This document shows, piece by piece, positions 55,701-64,000 of a DNA stretch of 64,000 nucleotides. Positions within the stretch are counted from its first letter, which is position 1, and the number at the start of each line of letters is the position of its first letter. A model generated the notes under the pieces. It searched no databases. It was given only the letters and a program-made list of their open reading frames with translations, and was not told the origin of the DNA. The stretch spans positions 2,356,001 to 2,420,000 of the forward strand of contig JAJHTX010000004.1 in NCBI GenBank assembly GCA_032164295.1. Reading direction: 5' to 3'. Both the position numbers and the translations under genes were made by a program. The stretch comes from Inonotus obliquus. Taxonomy: Eukaryota > Basidiomycota > Agaricomycetes > Hymenochaetales > Hymenochaetaceae.

Positions 55701-56855
55701 GCGCGAATGCTCTTAAAGCTCACGTTCGGGAGCACGTTGAGTTGATTTCGGAGAAGGTCAGCCCTGCGTTTCTGGACTGTAAGGACATTGTTGAAGCATA
55801 AAACAGGAAAAGATTTTCCCGTGCTGGTGGGGTGACTGCATCCGTCGTTTTAACAAGCGAGAGGCGCTGGCACACCATCTGCAAAACCATGTCAAGAAGT
55901 CTATCTACTGTGCATATCAAGGTTAGTGTCTCCGGTTCTAAACCAGATCATAGAGCACATACGCCTGTTGCAGGTTGCGATGCGCATTTCTCGCATCCTC
56001 TAGAATTCCTTTCTCATGTGCAAAACAAACATCCTTCGGGTGGCCATTTGAGGCCTTCTGTCAAACCATTTGTACCACCATTTTTCCCACTACCACCACT
56101 GGGTATGATGTCTGCTTATCTCGTCATCAATTTGCCTGTTCAACCGGCGCCCGTCTCAAAGGAACGTCGGGCGAAACTCGGACCTTGGGTTAGTCCTATC
56201 TTATTATCACCATGTTTTTCAGGACTAATGTATCGAGAAGGTTGCAAAGAACTGCTTTGGCAGTGTCAATCTTGGTGTACCTAGTTTCAACGCTCGTAAC
56301 CAACCTCAACGTCGCCGTTTGGATGATAGTGGTCCCAAACTCATAGGCGATTGGCAAGATAGATACGACTTCGTTGAACCAACGAGTACGAGAAATCCTC
56401 CAGCTCTCCCTGATTTGGAATCGTCCAAGGCTACAGAGGAGATTGAGAATGGTTTGGTGCTCTTGCCTGATAGAGCTGGTCCGAGGGGACCTCTTAAAGA
56501 ACATGTGTTCACATCTAGAGCCGATCGTATTGGGCCGCAAGGAAAGGGGAAGTATGTCATCAAAGCCGAGAATGAGGAGGGAGATGTTGCGGAGATGCCG
56601 GGAATCCAGTTTGTGGATATGTCGGCCGTGTTCTCGCAAGAACAGTCTCAGTCGCACTCTCATCAGCTCAAACCTCAGAGCTTTGTGTACGATTCACAGG
56701 GATTGCAGTCAGGAACAGTGCCAGCTGTGTACAAGGATTTTCTTGGCGTCGGAGAACCACAACCACAAACAGGGCCACAGCCACAGCCACAGCCACAGCC
56801 ACAATCTCAGCCACAGATGTCGCCAGTGGATATTTCCTGCTTAGAGTACGACTAG
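52770..56855 (+). CDS. Zinc-finger protein with three C-x4-C fingers and long disordered N-terminus
   Basis: ATG 52770 opens MASENNSNIGNNANN, followed by a helix (VVTPERYLENQRKLQQHFET) and QQMQTLQQLANV. About 750 residues of Pro/Gln/Ser-rich sequence follow across several exons, with RVYVEVPILTPEQRRRFLSR at the end. The zinc-binding block is on exons at 55618-56060: CLWNDCYHVANSANALKAH (with REH), CWWGDCIRRFNKREALAHHL (QNH) and CAYQGCDAHFSHPLEFLSH (VQNKH), three C-x4-C-x12-H-x3/4-H fingers. The third is interrupted by an intron. A further exon gives GPKLIGDWQDRYDF and a Gln-Pro repeat before the TAG at 56855. Such fingers occur in chromatin-associated proteins, but I recognise no orthologue. 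One gene is assumed; a split near 55490 cannot be excluded. Confidence 0.7.
56778..56810 (+). repeat. CCACAG hexamer repeat (Gln-Pro)
   Basis: Tandem ccacag units in the last exon of the zinc-finger gene, encoding a QPQPQPQP run. Confidence 0.85.
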
Positions 56856-57963
56856 AGTCTTGTATTAACCCCCAGTCGACATGTTATCGTTATGGATCGT
56901 CTTTTCCTGATTATCGACTCATTTTCCGAATCCACTAGTGATTAGCCTTTTGAAATCATTTTATGTCTCGTGCTATATTGCTGCTGTTACTTTACCGTTT
57001 GTATGCTCCACGAATAAAGCCAAGTCTTGATACTCACGGAACATTTCACCAAGATGACTGACACCACCTCGAAAGAAGGATGACATGCATGAAGCAAACG
57101 AAACTGACATCCAGACTTGATTTTATTCATGAATTACCAAAGTCCACTATCATGTAGGGTCGACACACTATTTATCTTTGCAAAAAGGAAGAAAAACAGG
57201 AATAAGGGATAACTTCGTATTACAGCTGTAGACGGTGCACGACAGACTGGGGATATCCGATACAAATGACGTGACACAAACACAACACACGAAAAGGAGA
57301 GAAAAATAAAAACTGTCCATATCCGTATTCATCATGCTTGCTGGGGAATATAACTTGAACGCAGGTAAGATCACAAGAGATGTCAACATATAGGTACAGA
57401 TTTATATATAAGAAAAGAGAAAACAACGGAGGGATACTTGAACGTGCGCGAGTGTGTAAGGCGAGAAGGTCATGCTGTAGACGAAGGAAATGAACACGAT
57501 TGAATGGCTGATGCAGATTGGCTGTTGACTGGTGGTGATCAAAGAAGGAAACCCAAGACGAGAAGTAAGAAGTGAAGGATATGAAAGCTCGTTCATCTGT
57601 AGTTGTTATGCAATGTTGCGAGCAATGATGGGGGTGAAAGGCGAATAAACTAAGGTACGATAACGCAGTGAGGTGCGCATTGTTAGAATAGCAATTGTAA
57701 GAAAGAAGAGGGGTGGGAGCATAGCGGTTTCAGAAAGCAGCTATGGTAAGGGGTACCGCACAAAACAATTATAATGCATTTTGATATGGCAAGAGCAGAA
57801 AATGACGAAGCCGAGAGACTACGATGCAAAAGATAAAGAGACTAAAAGTCCGAAGAATAAAGACGAATGACGATGAACAAAGTGAGAATATCTGCTTGTC
57901 AAATACATAGATTGCGAGGTGCATGCCGAGGACAGAGGATGCCGGCGTGTATTGCGAAGAGCA
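56856..57963. other. Convergent intergenic region
   Basis: 1.1 kb between the zinc-finger gene (+) and the RNA-binding protein gene (-). An AATAAA at 57013-57018 may serve the zinc-finger gene. Short frames at 57168-57596 (-) are AT-rich and unsupported; the right part is likely the long 3' UTR of the RNA-binding protein gene. Confidence 0.5.
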
Positions 57964-60900
57964 TTAGCCTGAATGCGCCGGGTCTAGGTTTGGATTATTG
58001 TGGGATTCATTGGTCGACTTTGGGGTTTCCGTCGACTCCAATGGTGCAGGTTGTGGTGTCAATTCAGGCGGTGTAGACGGTCCAAATGGCGAAAACGAAG
58101 ATGTAAAACTTGAATTATTAGATCTTGCTAATGCTGGCGCGTTCGTCTGCCCAGTAAACCCGAAACCAGAAGACGGAGGTGGCGAAAAGAATCGCGGGGG
58201 AGGTGGTGACGAGGCGAAGTACTGCGATGGAGATGTTACTTCGTTCGGGTCCCGTCGCATCCCCCTGATCGCGGACATATCAATAGATAAAATTCCGGCA
58301 GCTGATTGCCGAGAAAATGCTTCCTGCAGACTCGAAAAAGAGTTTGGGCTAGAGTTAAGGGCTTGGAGGCTCTGTTGGAGCCCGCTCCCATTCCCAACCC
58401 CAACATTCGTGGGCGTGCGAACACCGAGGGGATTCTTGCTGTAAGAAAGTCTGATACCACCTTTGACCAGTCCGTTCAGATTATGGCCGTACAACTCGCT
58501 CAAAGCTCTTGTGGCGTAATTAACGTCTTCAAACTGGTGCGAGAGTTCAGCAACAGATTCATTAAAAAAAGGGCTGCAAATGACTTACCTCTACGAAGCA
58601 CATCGGGCCGTTACTCTTTTGACGGAAGCATAGCTTCCTATACCCGGGACAACGAGCAAACAAGCTTCGAAGACTGTCCTCTAGTAAGTTCGGCTGATTT
58701 CCCGGGATCGGCGACGTCGGGAGATTTCCTACGTAAAGTGTGTTGATCTGCAAGAAGCAATCCATAAGTTGGTAAATCCACAGAAGCGCACCATACGATA
58801 CATACAGGAGGATTTTGATCGGCCGGATTTCCACGTGAAGCAACACCAGAGCTCGACCCGGAGTTCGGCGAAGGCAATTGCGGTGACATTGCCCCTTGCT
58901 GGCTGACATCGATGTTACTGATTGTGCGCGATACGTCTTCATCAATGCTACCAGAACTGCTTCGCGAGCCAGACGCGCTTGACGAGCTGGACGTTGAGAC
59001 CGGCGGTAAGACTTGGGCTTGATGTGCAACTCCTAGTTGTTGCTGTTGTTCGGGAAGGGAAGGTAGAACACTTGGGGCCTCGGTTGCCGGTGAATAAGGT
59101 CTCGAGCGTGAACTAAGCGATGATATAGACGGTTGAGATGAAAGCGACATCGCTGGAGTTGGTGAGAACAACTCAGTATCTTGCGATGTGCCGTGATCGG
59201 AAGCGCCGCCGAGTGATGATACCGAAGCAGGTCCAGGAGTAGGCTCTATGGGGCTTGCCTCTTGCGATGGTGAAGGTTGAACGTTTCCTAAGTTCGTCGA
59301 GATACCGAGAGGTGCCGAACGCGCCGCACTTGCGCCAATACCAATATTAGTGACCCTTTGTTGGTTTGAGACAGACCCGATAGGCCATCCATCCATGCTC
59401 TGAGAGCTCACGCTTTCCTGTGGAGAAAAGAGCGAAGAAGAGAAAGGTAGAGCACTGAAACCGTCCGAAGGCGAAGTGATAGTCGAGAGCGAGGGGAGAC
59501 GTTGAGCAGTAGCAACAGAGTGGAATGCATCGTACGCCGCTTGATTACCAGCTCGCAATCTCATCCGCTCTGCTTCTTTATCTCTTCTTCGCTTTTCGCG
59601 TTCACGCTCATCCTCTTCAAGCCGTTCGCGTGGTCCACGAGTTCCTTGAATGTTCAACGCGCCGAGATTATTTGTCAGACTGTTTACAGATCCGAATTCT
59701 CGTCTGCGGCGGCTTTCACGGTCATCGTCTTGCGATTCGAATCTATCGCGTCGTGTTAATCCGCCAAGTCCCATAGCACCCAGTGTACCCAACTCTCGTT
59801 CTCTAGCCGTTAACATCTCCGGCATAGGGCCTAGCCCGGGCGACAGCATTCCTGACATAGTGCCAATATTCTCCGGAATGCTGCTTAAACCTCCTCCGTG
59901 TGGCCCGGTCATCGCATTAGGAATTCCGCCTCCTACACCCCCGGGCCCTCCCACATTCACACTCAAAGGAGGTCCGAGCGGTCCGACTCCCCGTTTCGTG
60001 TGAAGGTTCTTCTTCGCCATTTCTGCCTTCAGCACTGCTCCCTTCTCAATATCGATTCTTCGACCTTGTAGAAGGTCGCGGGCCGTTAGCGCCTCACTAC
60101 GGGTCCGAAACTTAGCGAATCCAATGATTTGCTTCCGAGGCTGAGGATTAGATCCTTGCTGGCTATTCGGTAATTGGTTCCCGCTGCCGATTGGGTCACC
60201 TGGATCACCCGTCCAACCGTCTCGACCATCTGGTCCACCCATAAAGTTATAGGGATCATTTGCACCTGGGTACTGATAGCCGGTCTGGTAGGATCCACGG
60301 CCGGTATTATTAGATGAAGGGGCATTCGATCCATACGCTGTTGAGTCCTTGTTTGGAATCTTTAAGGTGGCCGCCTCGAAGCCAGAGGAGAAAGTAAACA
60401 TATTCTGAAATTCACGTTCCTGCAGCACGGTAATTACCACATTAGGACACTGCCCGAAAAGAAGACAAACTTAGAATCGCACGTACCTGCATGTCATCAG
60501 GAAATCCGACGACGAAAATGGTGGAAATTTCTTCCTGCTGAGTTGTAACGTTCGACAACCCATTCGCGTGAGATACCGAAGGTCCTTGGATTGGAGCATT
60601 ATGATTCGTTGGTATATGTGGACCAAAAGTTGGTTGCGGCTGAGCCTGCTGAGGTTGAAGGATACCATTGCTGAAGGATTGGTTGACGAAGTTGTGCAGA
60701 TGCTGTTGCTGTTGCGCTTGAGCTTGGGGCGGCTTAGTCAGTTGATGACCTTGCATCATGGCTGCACCTGCGCCTCCGCTGGCAGCAGCATTGAACGGGT
60801 CCAAATTCGTAAACATCGGCTTCCCATTTGGTTTCATCGCTTGCGTTTCATTAATATACTCAAATGCGCGGGAATTGGTTGCCTGCTGCTGCTGGGAGAG

Positions 60901-61662
60901 CTGCGCTATAGACTGGTGTGTACCAAATACGTCGGCCACAGATAAGGCGTTGTACGGACTGTAGTTTATAGCGTTCGCTTCATGAACAAACCCGGCGGAC
61001 GGTGGGCCACCGACAGATGGACGTGCTCGGGGAGGAAGGAAGGAACCGAACATCGAGTTGTTTCTGAAAGTAGCGTTATCAAAGGCACCAGTGGATTGCT
61101 GGTGGTCGTTATCCGGGAAAGGAGAAAACTCCGAGGAAGGCTCAGAAACCGGGTTATTATACAACGATTGCTGAGGCGTGTGCATGAACTGATCACCACC
61201 ACGGGATGCATAAGCTAGGCTAGCTCTCTGGCCGCTGGGCGAGTCACTTCGTTGGGGTGGTTGCGAATGAACCTGCATCTGATACGGATACGATACGCCT
61301 GAAGATTCGACCGACGATTGTGAGGAAGAAGATCCTATATTCCGTCCTCTGCCAATGCCAACTACTCTACCGGCACCAGCAGCTTCCGAGTCCGATGAGA
61401 AGACAGGATCAGTATCCGCGTCGGTATCGATTTGGTCCAGTAATGAGCGGTTGATGAAGTCCTCGTCGGCACCTACGTGCTGGTGCACGGGGACCGGAAC
61501 GGAACGCGACTGTGCGATAGTGGACGCCACGGTGACCAAAGAAGAGCCTGATAAAGAGCTTATTTCAAAATAGGGGTATGTACGCGCGAGATGCTGTTGT
61601 TGGGCGACGGGGACGGCGACCAGCGACAAGTACGAATTGCCGCGTCTAACGCGCCCGGACAC
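57964..61662 (-). CDS. Whi3/Scw1-type RNA-binding protein (two RRMs)
   Basis: Cytoplasmic mRNA-binding regulator of cell size, cell-cycle entry or wall integrity in fungi. Exons include 60442-61662, about 58790-60420, 58562-58750 and 57964-58503. RRM1: ISTIFVVGFPDDMQ|EREFQN, MFTFSSGFEAATLKIPNK, a Gly/Asn-rich loop of about 70 residues, then KQIIGFAKFRTRSEALTARD and AEMAKKNLHTKRG. RRM2 near the C-terminus: INTLYVGNLPTSP, LRSLFARCPGYRKLCFRQKS, GPMCFVEFEDV and SELYGHNLNGLVKGGIRLSY with SKNPLGVR. The rest is Gln/Ser-rich and prion-like. The first exon frame opens at 61662 but has no ATG for about 127 codons; the first is YQMQVHS near 61281. The true start is there or on an unrecognised upstream exon. 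Confidence 0.88.
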
Positions 61663-62632
61663 GCTTATGGTGTGCAGCAGAGGCTCCCTGAGTTGAAGGG
61701 ACTAGATGGATAGCGCAAGGACTGGTTCTCGAAAGGAAAGTGTCGGCGTGCACGTCGTAAACAGTGACGACGACGATTCGTGATGGTGACGCGTGAGGAA
61801 TCTGCCGGTATGATAAAGTAAGCGAAGCGAGTACGAAGAAGCTGAGTAGTGCGATGGCACAGCGCAAGTCGGGTGAGAAAAGGTTTGAAATTGAGGAACG
61901 ACGAGCGGAGTACGCCGAACGCTGTTTGGCGGGGTTCGGGAGGAAGTGGGCGCGTGTGTTACGGCGACTGTGTCTGGATGTAGGTGTTGTTTAGGGGAGT
62001 TTGCTAATCAGGTTTTCCAGATTAGGATATATTTTCCCAGCGCACAGACCACTTCCGGACCGCGCCACCTCAGCGTCTGTTCGCCGTCGACAGCGGCGAG
62101 TGCGCGTGGTCCAGCAGCACAGAGTGTCGGCGACGCTGAAGCGGACATCATATAGACGACAATGGGTACAACAGAGCCCTGGGGCGCTGAGTGTAGTAAG
62201 GGATGCTCGTGGAAGAGGAACAAGTACAAAAAAGAAGGAAGACAAGGTCAGGCATCATCGGCGGACTCGTCGAAATTCACTAGTCACAGGTCCGGCAAGG
62301 CCCACGTTTTATAACAATTTTCGCTCTTACATATTACTCCCAATATTATCTCCTGACGACTTCCCTTTCGTTCTGCAGCCGTACTACCTAATTGCCAAAC
62401 CAGTCTATTATGCGTACTAGTACAAGTGCAATCTCTCCATATATGCAATGGCTCGTGAGCATTCATCGTCCTGAAGGCAATTCAACACGTAAGTCCGTAG
62501 CCGACAAGTGCCATGGCCACCTTCTCCGTACTCACAGTACATGTCATCGGGTATCAATGTAAGTTATCCTGTTCCCAGCAGCAAGAAACAAAGCAAACTT
62601 GTAAGCAACGCAGCACCACGCCTGGGCCACCG
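61663..62632. other. Intergenic region, no supported gene
   Basis: 970 bp: 5' region of the RNA-binding protein gene and 3' flank of the small membrane protein gene. The + frame at 62001-62420 is Arg-rich and overlaps minus-strand frames; it looks like chance. Confidence 0.45.
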
Positions 62633-63022
62633 TTACTTTCGCCGAATGTCAATAACAATCCCACCCGTCACAATCCCAAATGCAATGTAGATCCCAATTG
62701 CCCATAACAGAGCACCAATAAAGCGCCACCGCGCTCGCGAGACTGCCTGCTGCATAGCATACGGCGAACGCGGGTCGTAGTACGGTAAAAGGGCGCCTTG
62801 TTGTAGTTGATGCGCTAGTGGCGTTGGTCCGTATGACTGCTGCTGGTGGAGCTGAGGAAAGACTTGGCTTGGGAAAGGAGTGTCTTGAGAGACAGAAGGA
62901 ACCGTAGGATGTTGGGCATGAGACGATGTCGCAATATGCTCTTCCGTAGAACGATCACTTGAGTCGATCGAGGGAATAGCGGAGTACGCCGGGGGCGGCG
63001 ATTCGTCCTTGGTAATTGTCAT
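62633..63022 (-). CDS. Small single-pass membrane protein with a PPxY motif
   Basis: Uninterrupted 129-residue protein from ATG 63022 (MTITKDESPPPAYSAIPS). The N-terminal PPAY fits the PPxY motif bound by WW domains of Rsp5/Nedd4 ubiquitin ligases. The middle is Ser/Gln-rich; the end carries DPRSPYAMQQAVSRARWRFI and one membrane segment (GALLWAIGIYIAFGIVTGGI) followed by a short basic tail DIRRK. The arrangement fits a tail-proximal membrane anchor with the PPxY facing the cytosol. I recall similar small hypothetical proteins in agaricomycetes, so a role as a Rsp5 adaptor or vacuolar/endosomal cargo is only inference. It faces the next gene over 486 bp. Confidence 0.7.
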   Translation of the reverse strand: MTITKDESPPPAYSAIPSIDSSDRSTEEHIATSSHAQHPTVPSVSQDTPFPSQVFPQLHQQQSYGPTPLAHQLQQGALLPYYDPRSPYAMQQAVSRARWRFIGALLWAIGIYIAFGIVTGGIVIDIRRK

Positions 63023-63508
63023 TGTTGTTGTACTTAAACAGCAAGTGCGTTAGAAAACGTGTTCGCGTTGTGAACGGGCTCTTCAGAAATAACAGAACGT
63101 CGTAAAAGGTAAGTGATGATCCTGTCACATCACGTGCAAACTGGGTCACCAGAATGGAAAAATTACTGCCAAGAGGCAGCCATCAATGGTTTCCTGTTGG
63201 CCGAATTACGGCATCCTTACAGTAGCAGTCCGATTCTTGCAGAAAGCAAATAGCTATGTAGTTATCGTAAGAGCGCTGCGCGTGCAAGGTCTTTATTGGC
63301 TTTTTCCTACTATTTTTCTGCCCAGAAGGAGAATGCCGAGAGATTTGTTGGGAACAGATCCGAGACAAGAGCGTGACACATCCATCTTGACTCGTTCTCT
63401 CGGCCTGTTGAGTCCAGTCAGCTAAACTACATAGACAAATATTGTATTAAGTATGGGCCAATTCATCAGGTACAGTATCTCTCCTCTCCCTCCATCTCCC
63501 TCCTGACG
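63023..63508. promoter_or_regulatory. Divergent promoter region of the last two genes
   Basis: 486 bp between outward-facing ATGs with a CACGTG at 63131 and a CT-rich run just before ATG 63509. Confidence 0.5.
63131..63136. promoter_or_regulatory. CACGTG palindrome upstream of the PPxY protein gene
   Basis: Context atCACGTGca, 108 bp from ATG 63022. Confidence 0.4.
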
Positions 63509-64000
63509 ATGCGCATAAAAACTAGAGCAGCTGCCCTCTTCCTCTCCCTCGTCGGAGCAGCGGTCAACTCCTTCGTTGCCCTCCGCGTTCTCTCCTTTTG
63601 GCGCGTCCTCAAGTGGGAGTCAGAGAGTGAATGGGAGGGCTCCGCAGATAGCTGGCGAGTTGATAGTCTCAAGCTCGTTTGGTTGCTTGTTTCCGCGTAT
63701 TTCACAACCGCCAGTGTAATCTGCATTGTTGGTGCCATCGGTGTTATCAAGGTGCGCGAAGGGCCACCTAAGTTGTCTGACTTTCCTTGTTAATCGTGCT
63801 TGATACCATTGCAATAGCGAACACCCGCGTTTGTGCGGCTCTACCGCGACTACTCGCTTGCAGATATCTGCTTCTGCGGTTTCTTGACCGTTGGTGCCGC
63901 ACTCGCCTCCTTCAGGCCATCTGCCCGTGCCACCATATGCGAGGAAATCTCTGGCCAACCCGAGTTGCTCCGGGACCTCGCAGAAGCTGGCCTCAACCCG
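63509..64000 (+). CDS. Multispanning membrane protein, 5' part (runs off the window)
   Basis: Exon 1 (63509-63751) and the start of exon 2 (63818 on) join in phase (AAG|CGA). ATG 63509 opens MRIKTRAAALFLSLVGAAVN with a first membrane segment, then a polar loop (WRVLKWESESEWEGS) and a second segment (LVWLLVSAYFTTASVICIVG). Exon 2 begins RTPAFVRLYRDYSLADICFC, a probable third segment, followed by EEISGQPELLRDLAEAGLNP. The layout resembles a conserved agaricomycete membrane protein family of unknown function. The 3' end is missing. Confidence 0.72.

Noticed and set aside
62001..62420. 139-codon Arg-rich plus-strand frame
   Set aside because: Overlaps minus-strand frames of similar length, lacks a domain or spliced extension and lies in a promoter/3' flank region.
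1..64000. Transposons, integrated viral genes or biosynthetic cluster
   Set aside because: No reverse transcriptase, integrase, transposase, capsid, PKS/NRPS or terpene cyclase motifs, and no long terminal or inverted repeats were seen.
1..64000. CRISPR arrays, rRNA and tRNA genes
   Set aside because: No regularly spaced repeats. No stretch combined a T-loop consensus (GGTTCGAATCC-like) with matching acceptor and anticodon stems; hits such as the one near 29385 do not fold.

Overview
This is an ordinary, gene-dense stretch of nuclear chromosome from a filamentous basidiomycete, most likely a mushroom-forming agaricomycete. The reasons are short GT-AG introns (about 45-65 nt) in nearly every gene, a tandem pair of DUF6533-type membrane proteins (a family expanded in Agaricomycetes), long serine/proline-rich disordered tails, and core eukaryotic genes packed on both strands with small gaps. 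I see no transposon, viral, plasmid, CRISPR, rRNA or convincing tRNA sequence.

Layout. 1-290: last exon of a cystathionine gamma-synthase-like PLP enzyme. 391-5112: two head-to-tail DUF6533 membrane-protein genes on the minus strand. 6662-11623: a conserved unknown gene, the complex I subunit NDUFB9, and a large SQ-rich nuclear-looking protein. 12275-14508: mitochondrial PP2C (pyruvate dehydrogenase phosphatase type). 15014-22086: a USP36-type deubiquitinase and the lipin phosphatidate phosphatase. 22692-29016: an F-box protein, a C2H2 transcription factor and a TB2/DP1/HVA22 (REEP/Yop1) protein. 29429-33760: RNA polymerase I second-largest subunit. 34483-41376: a 949-residue fungal protein with an H2A-like histone-fold stretch, and a disordered protein. 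42540-48274: SAGA subunit Sgf73/ataxin-7 and PP4 regulatory subunit 3. 48675-52641: acyl-protein thioesterase, TRM10 and the complex I assembly factor NDUFAF5. 52770-61662: a three-finger zinc-finger protein and a Whi3/Scw1-type RNA-binding protein. 62633-64000: a small PPxY membrane protein and a multispanning membrane protein cut by the right edge.

There is no operon-like logic, but themes recur: chromatin and transcription (Sgf73, Pol I, histone-fold protein, two zinc-finger proteins), mitochondria (NDUFB9, NDUFAF5, PP2C) and lipid/membrane biology (lipin, TB2/DP1, thioesterase). Several pairs are divergent over short shared promoters (49608-49795 and 52642-52769 are the tightest). CACGTG palindromes occur in many 5' regions, six of them about 107-126 bp from a start codon.

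I found no clear new multi-gene system. The most interesting items are the H2A-like domain with a 12-nt microexon, the SQ cluster protein, the expanded Pol I zinc ribbon, the CACGTG spacing, and several odd gene starts. Exon coordinates are quoted where I checked splice phase by hand; elsewhere only spans are given.
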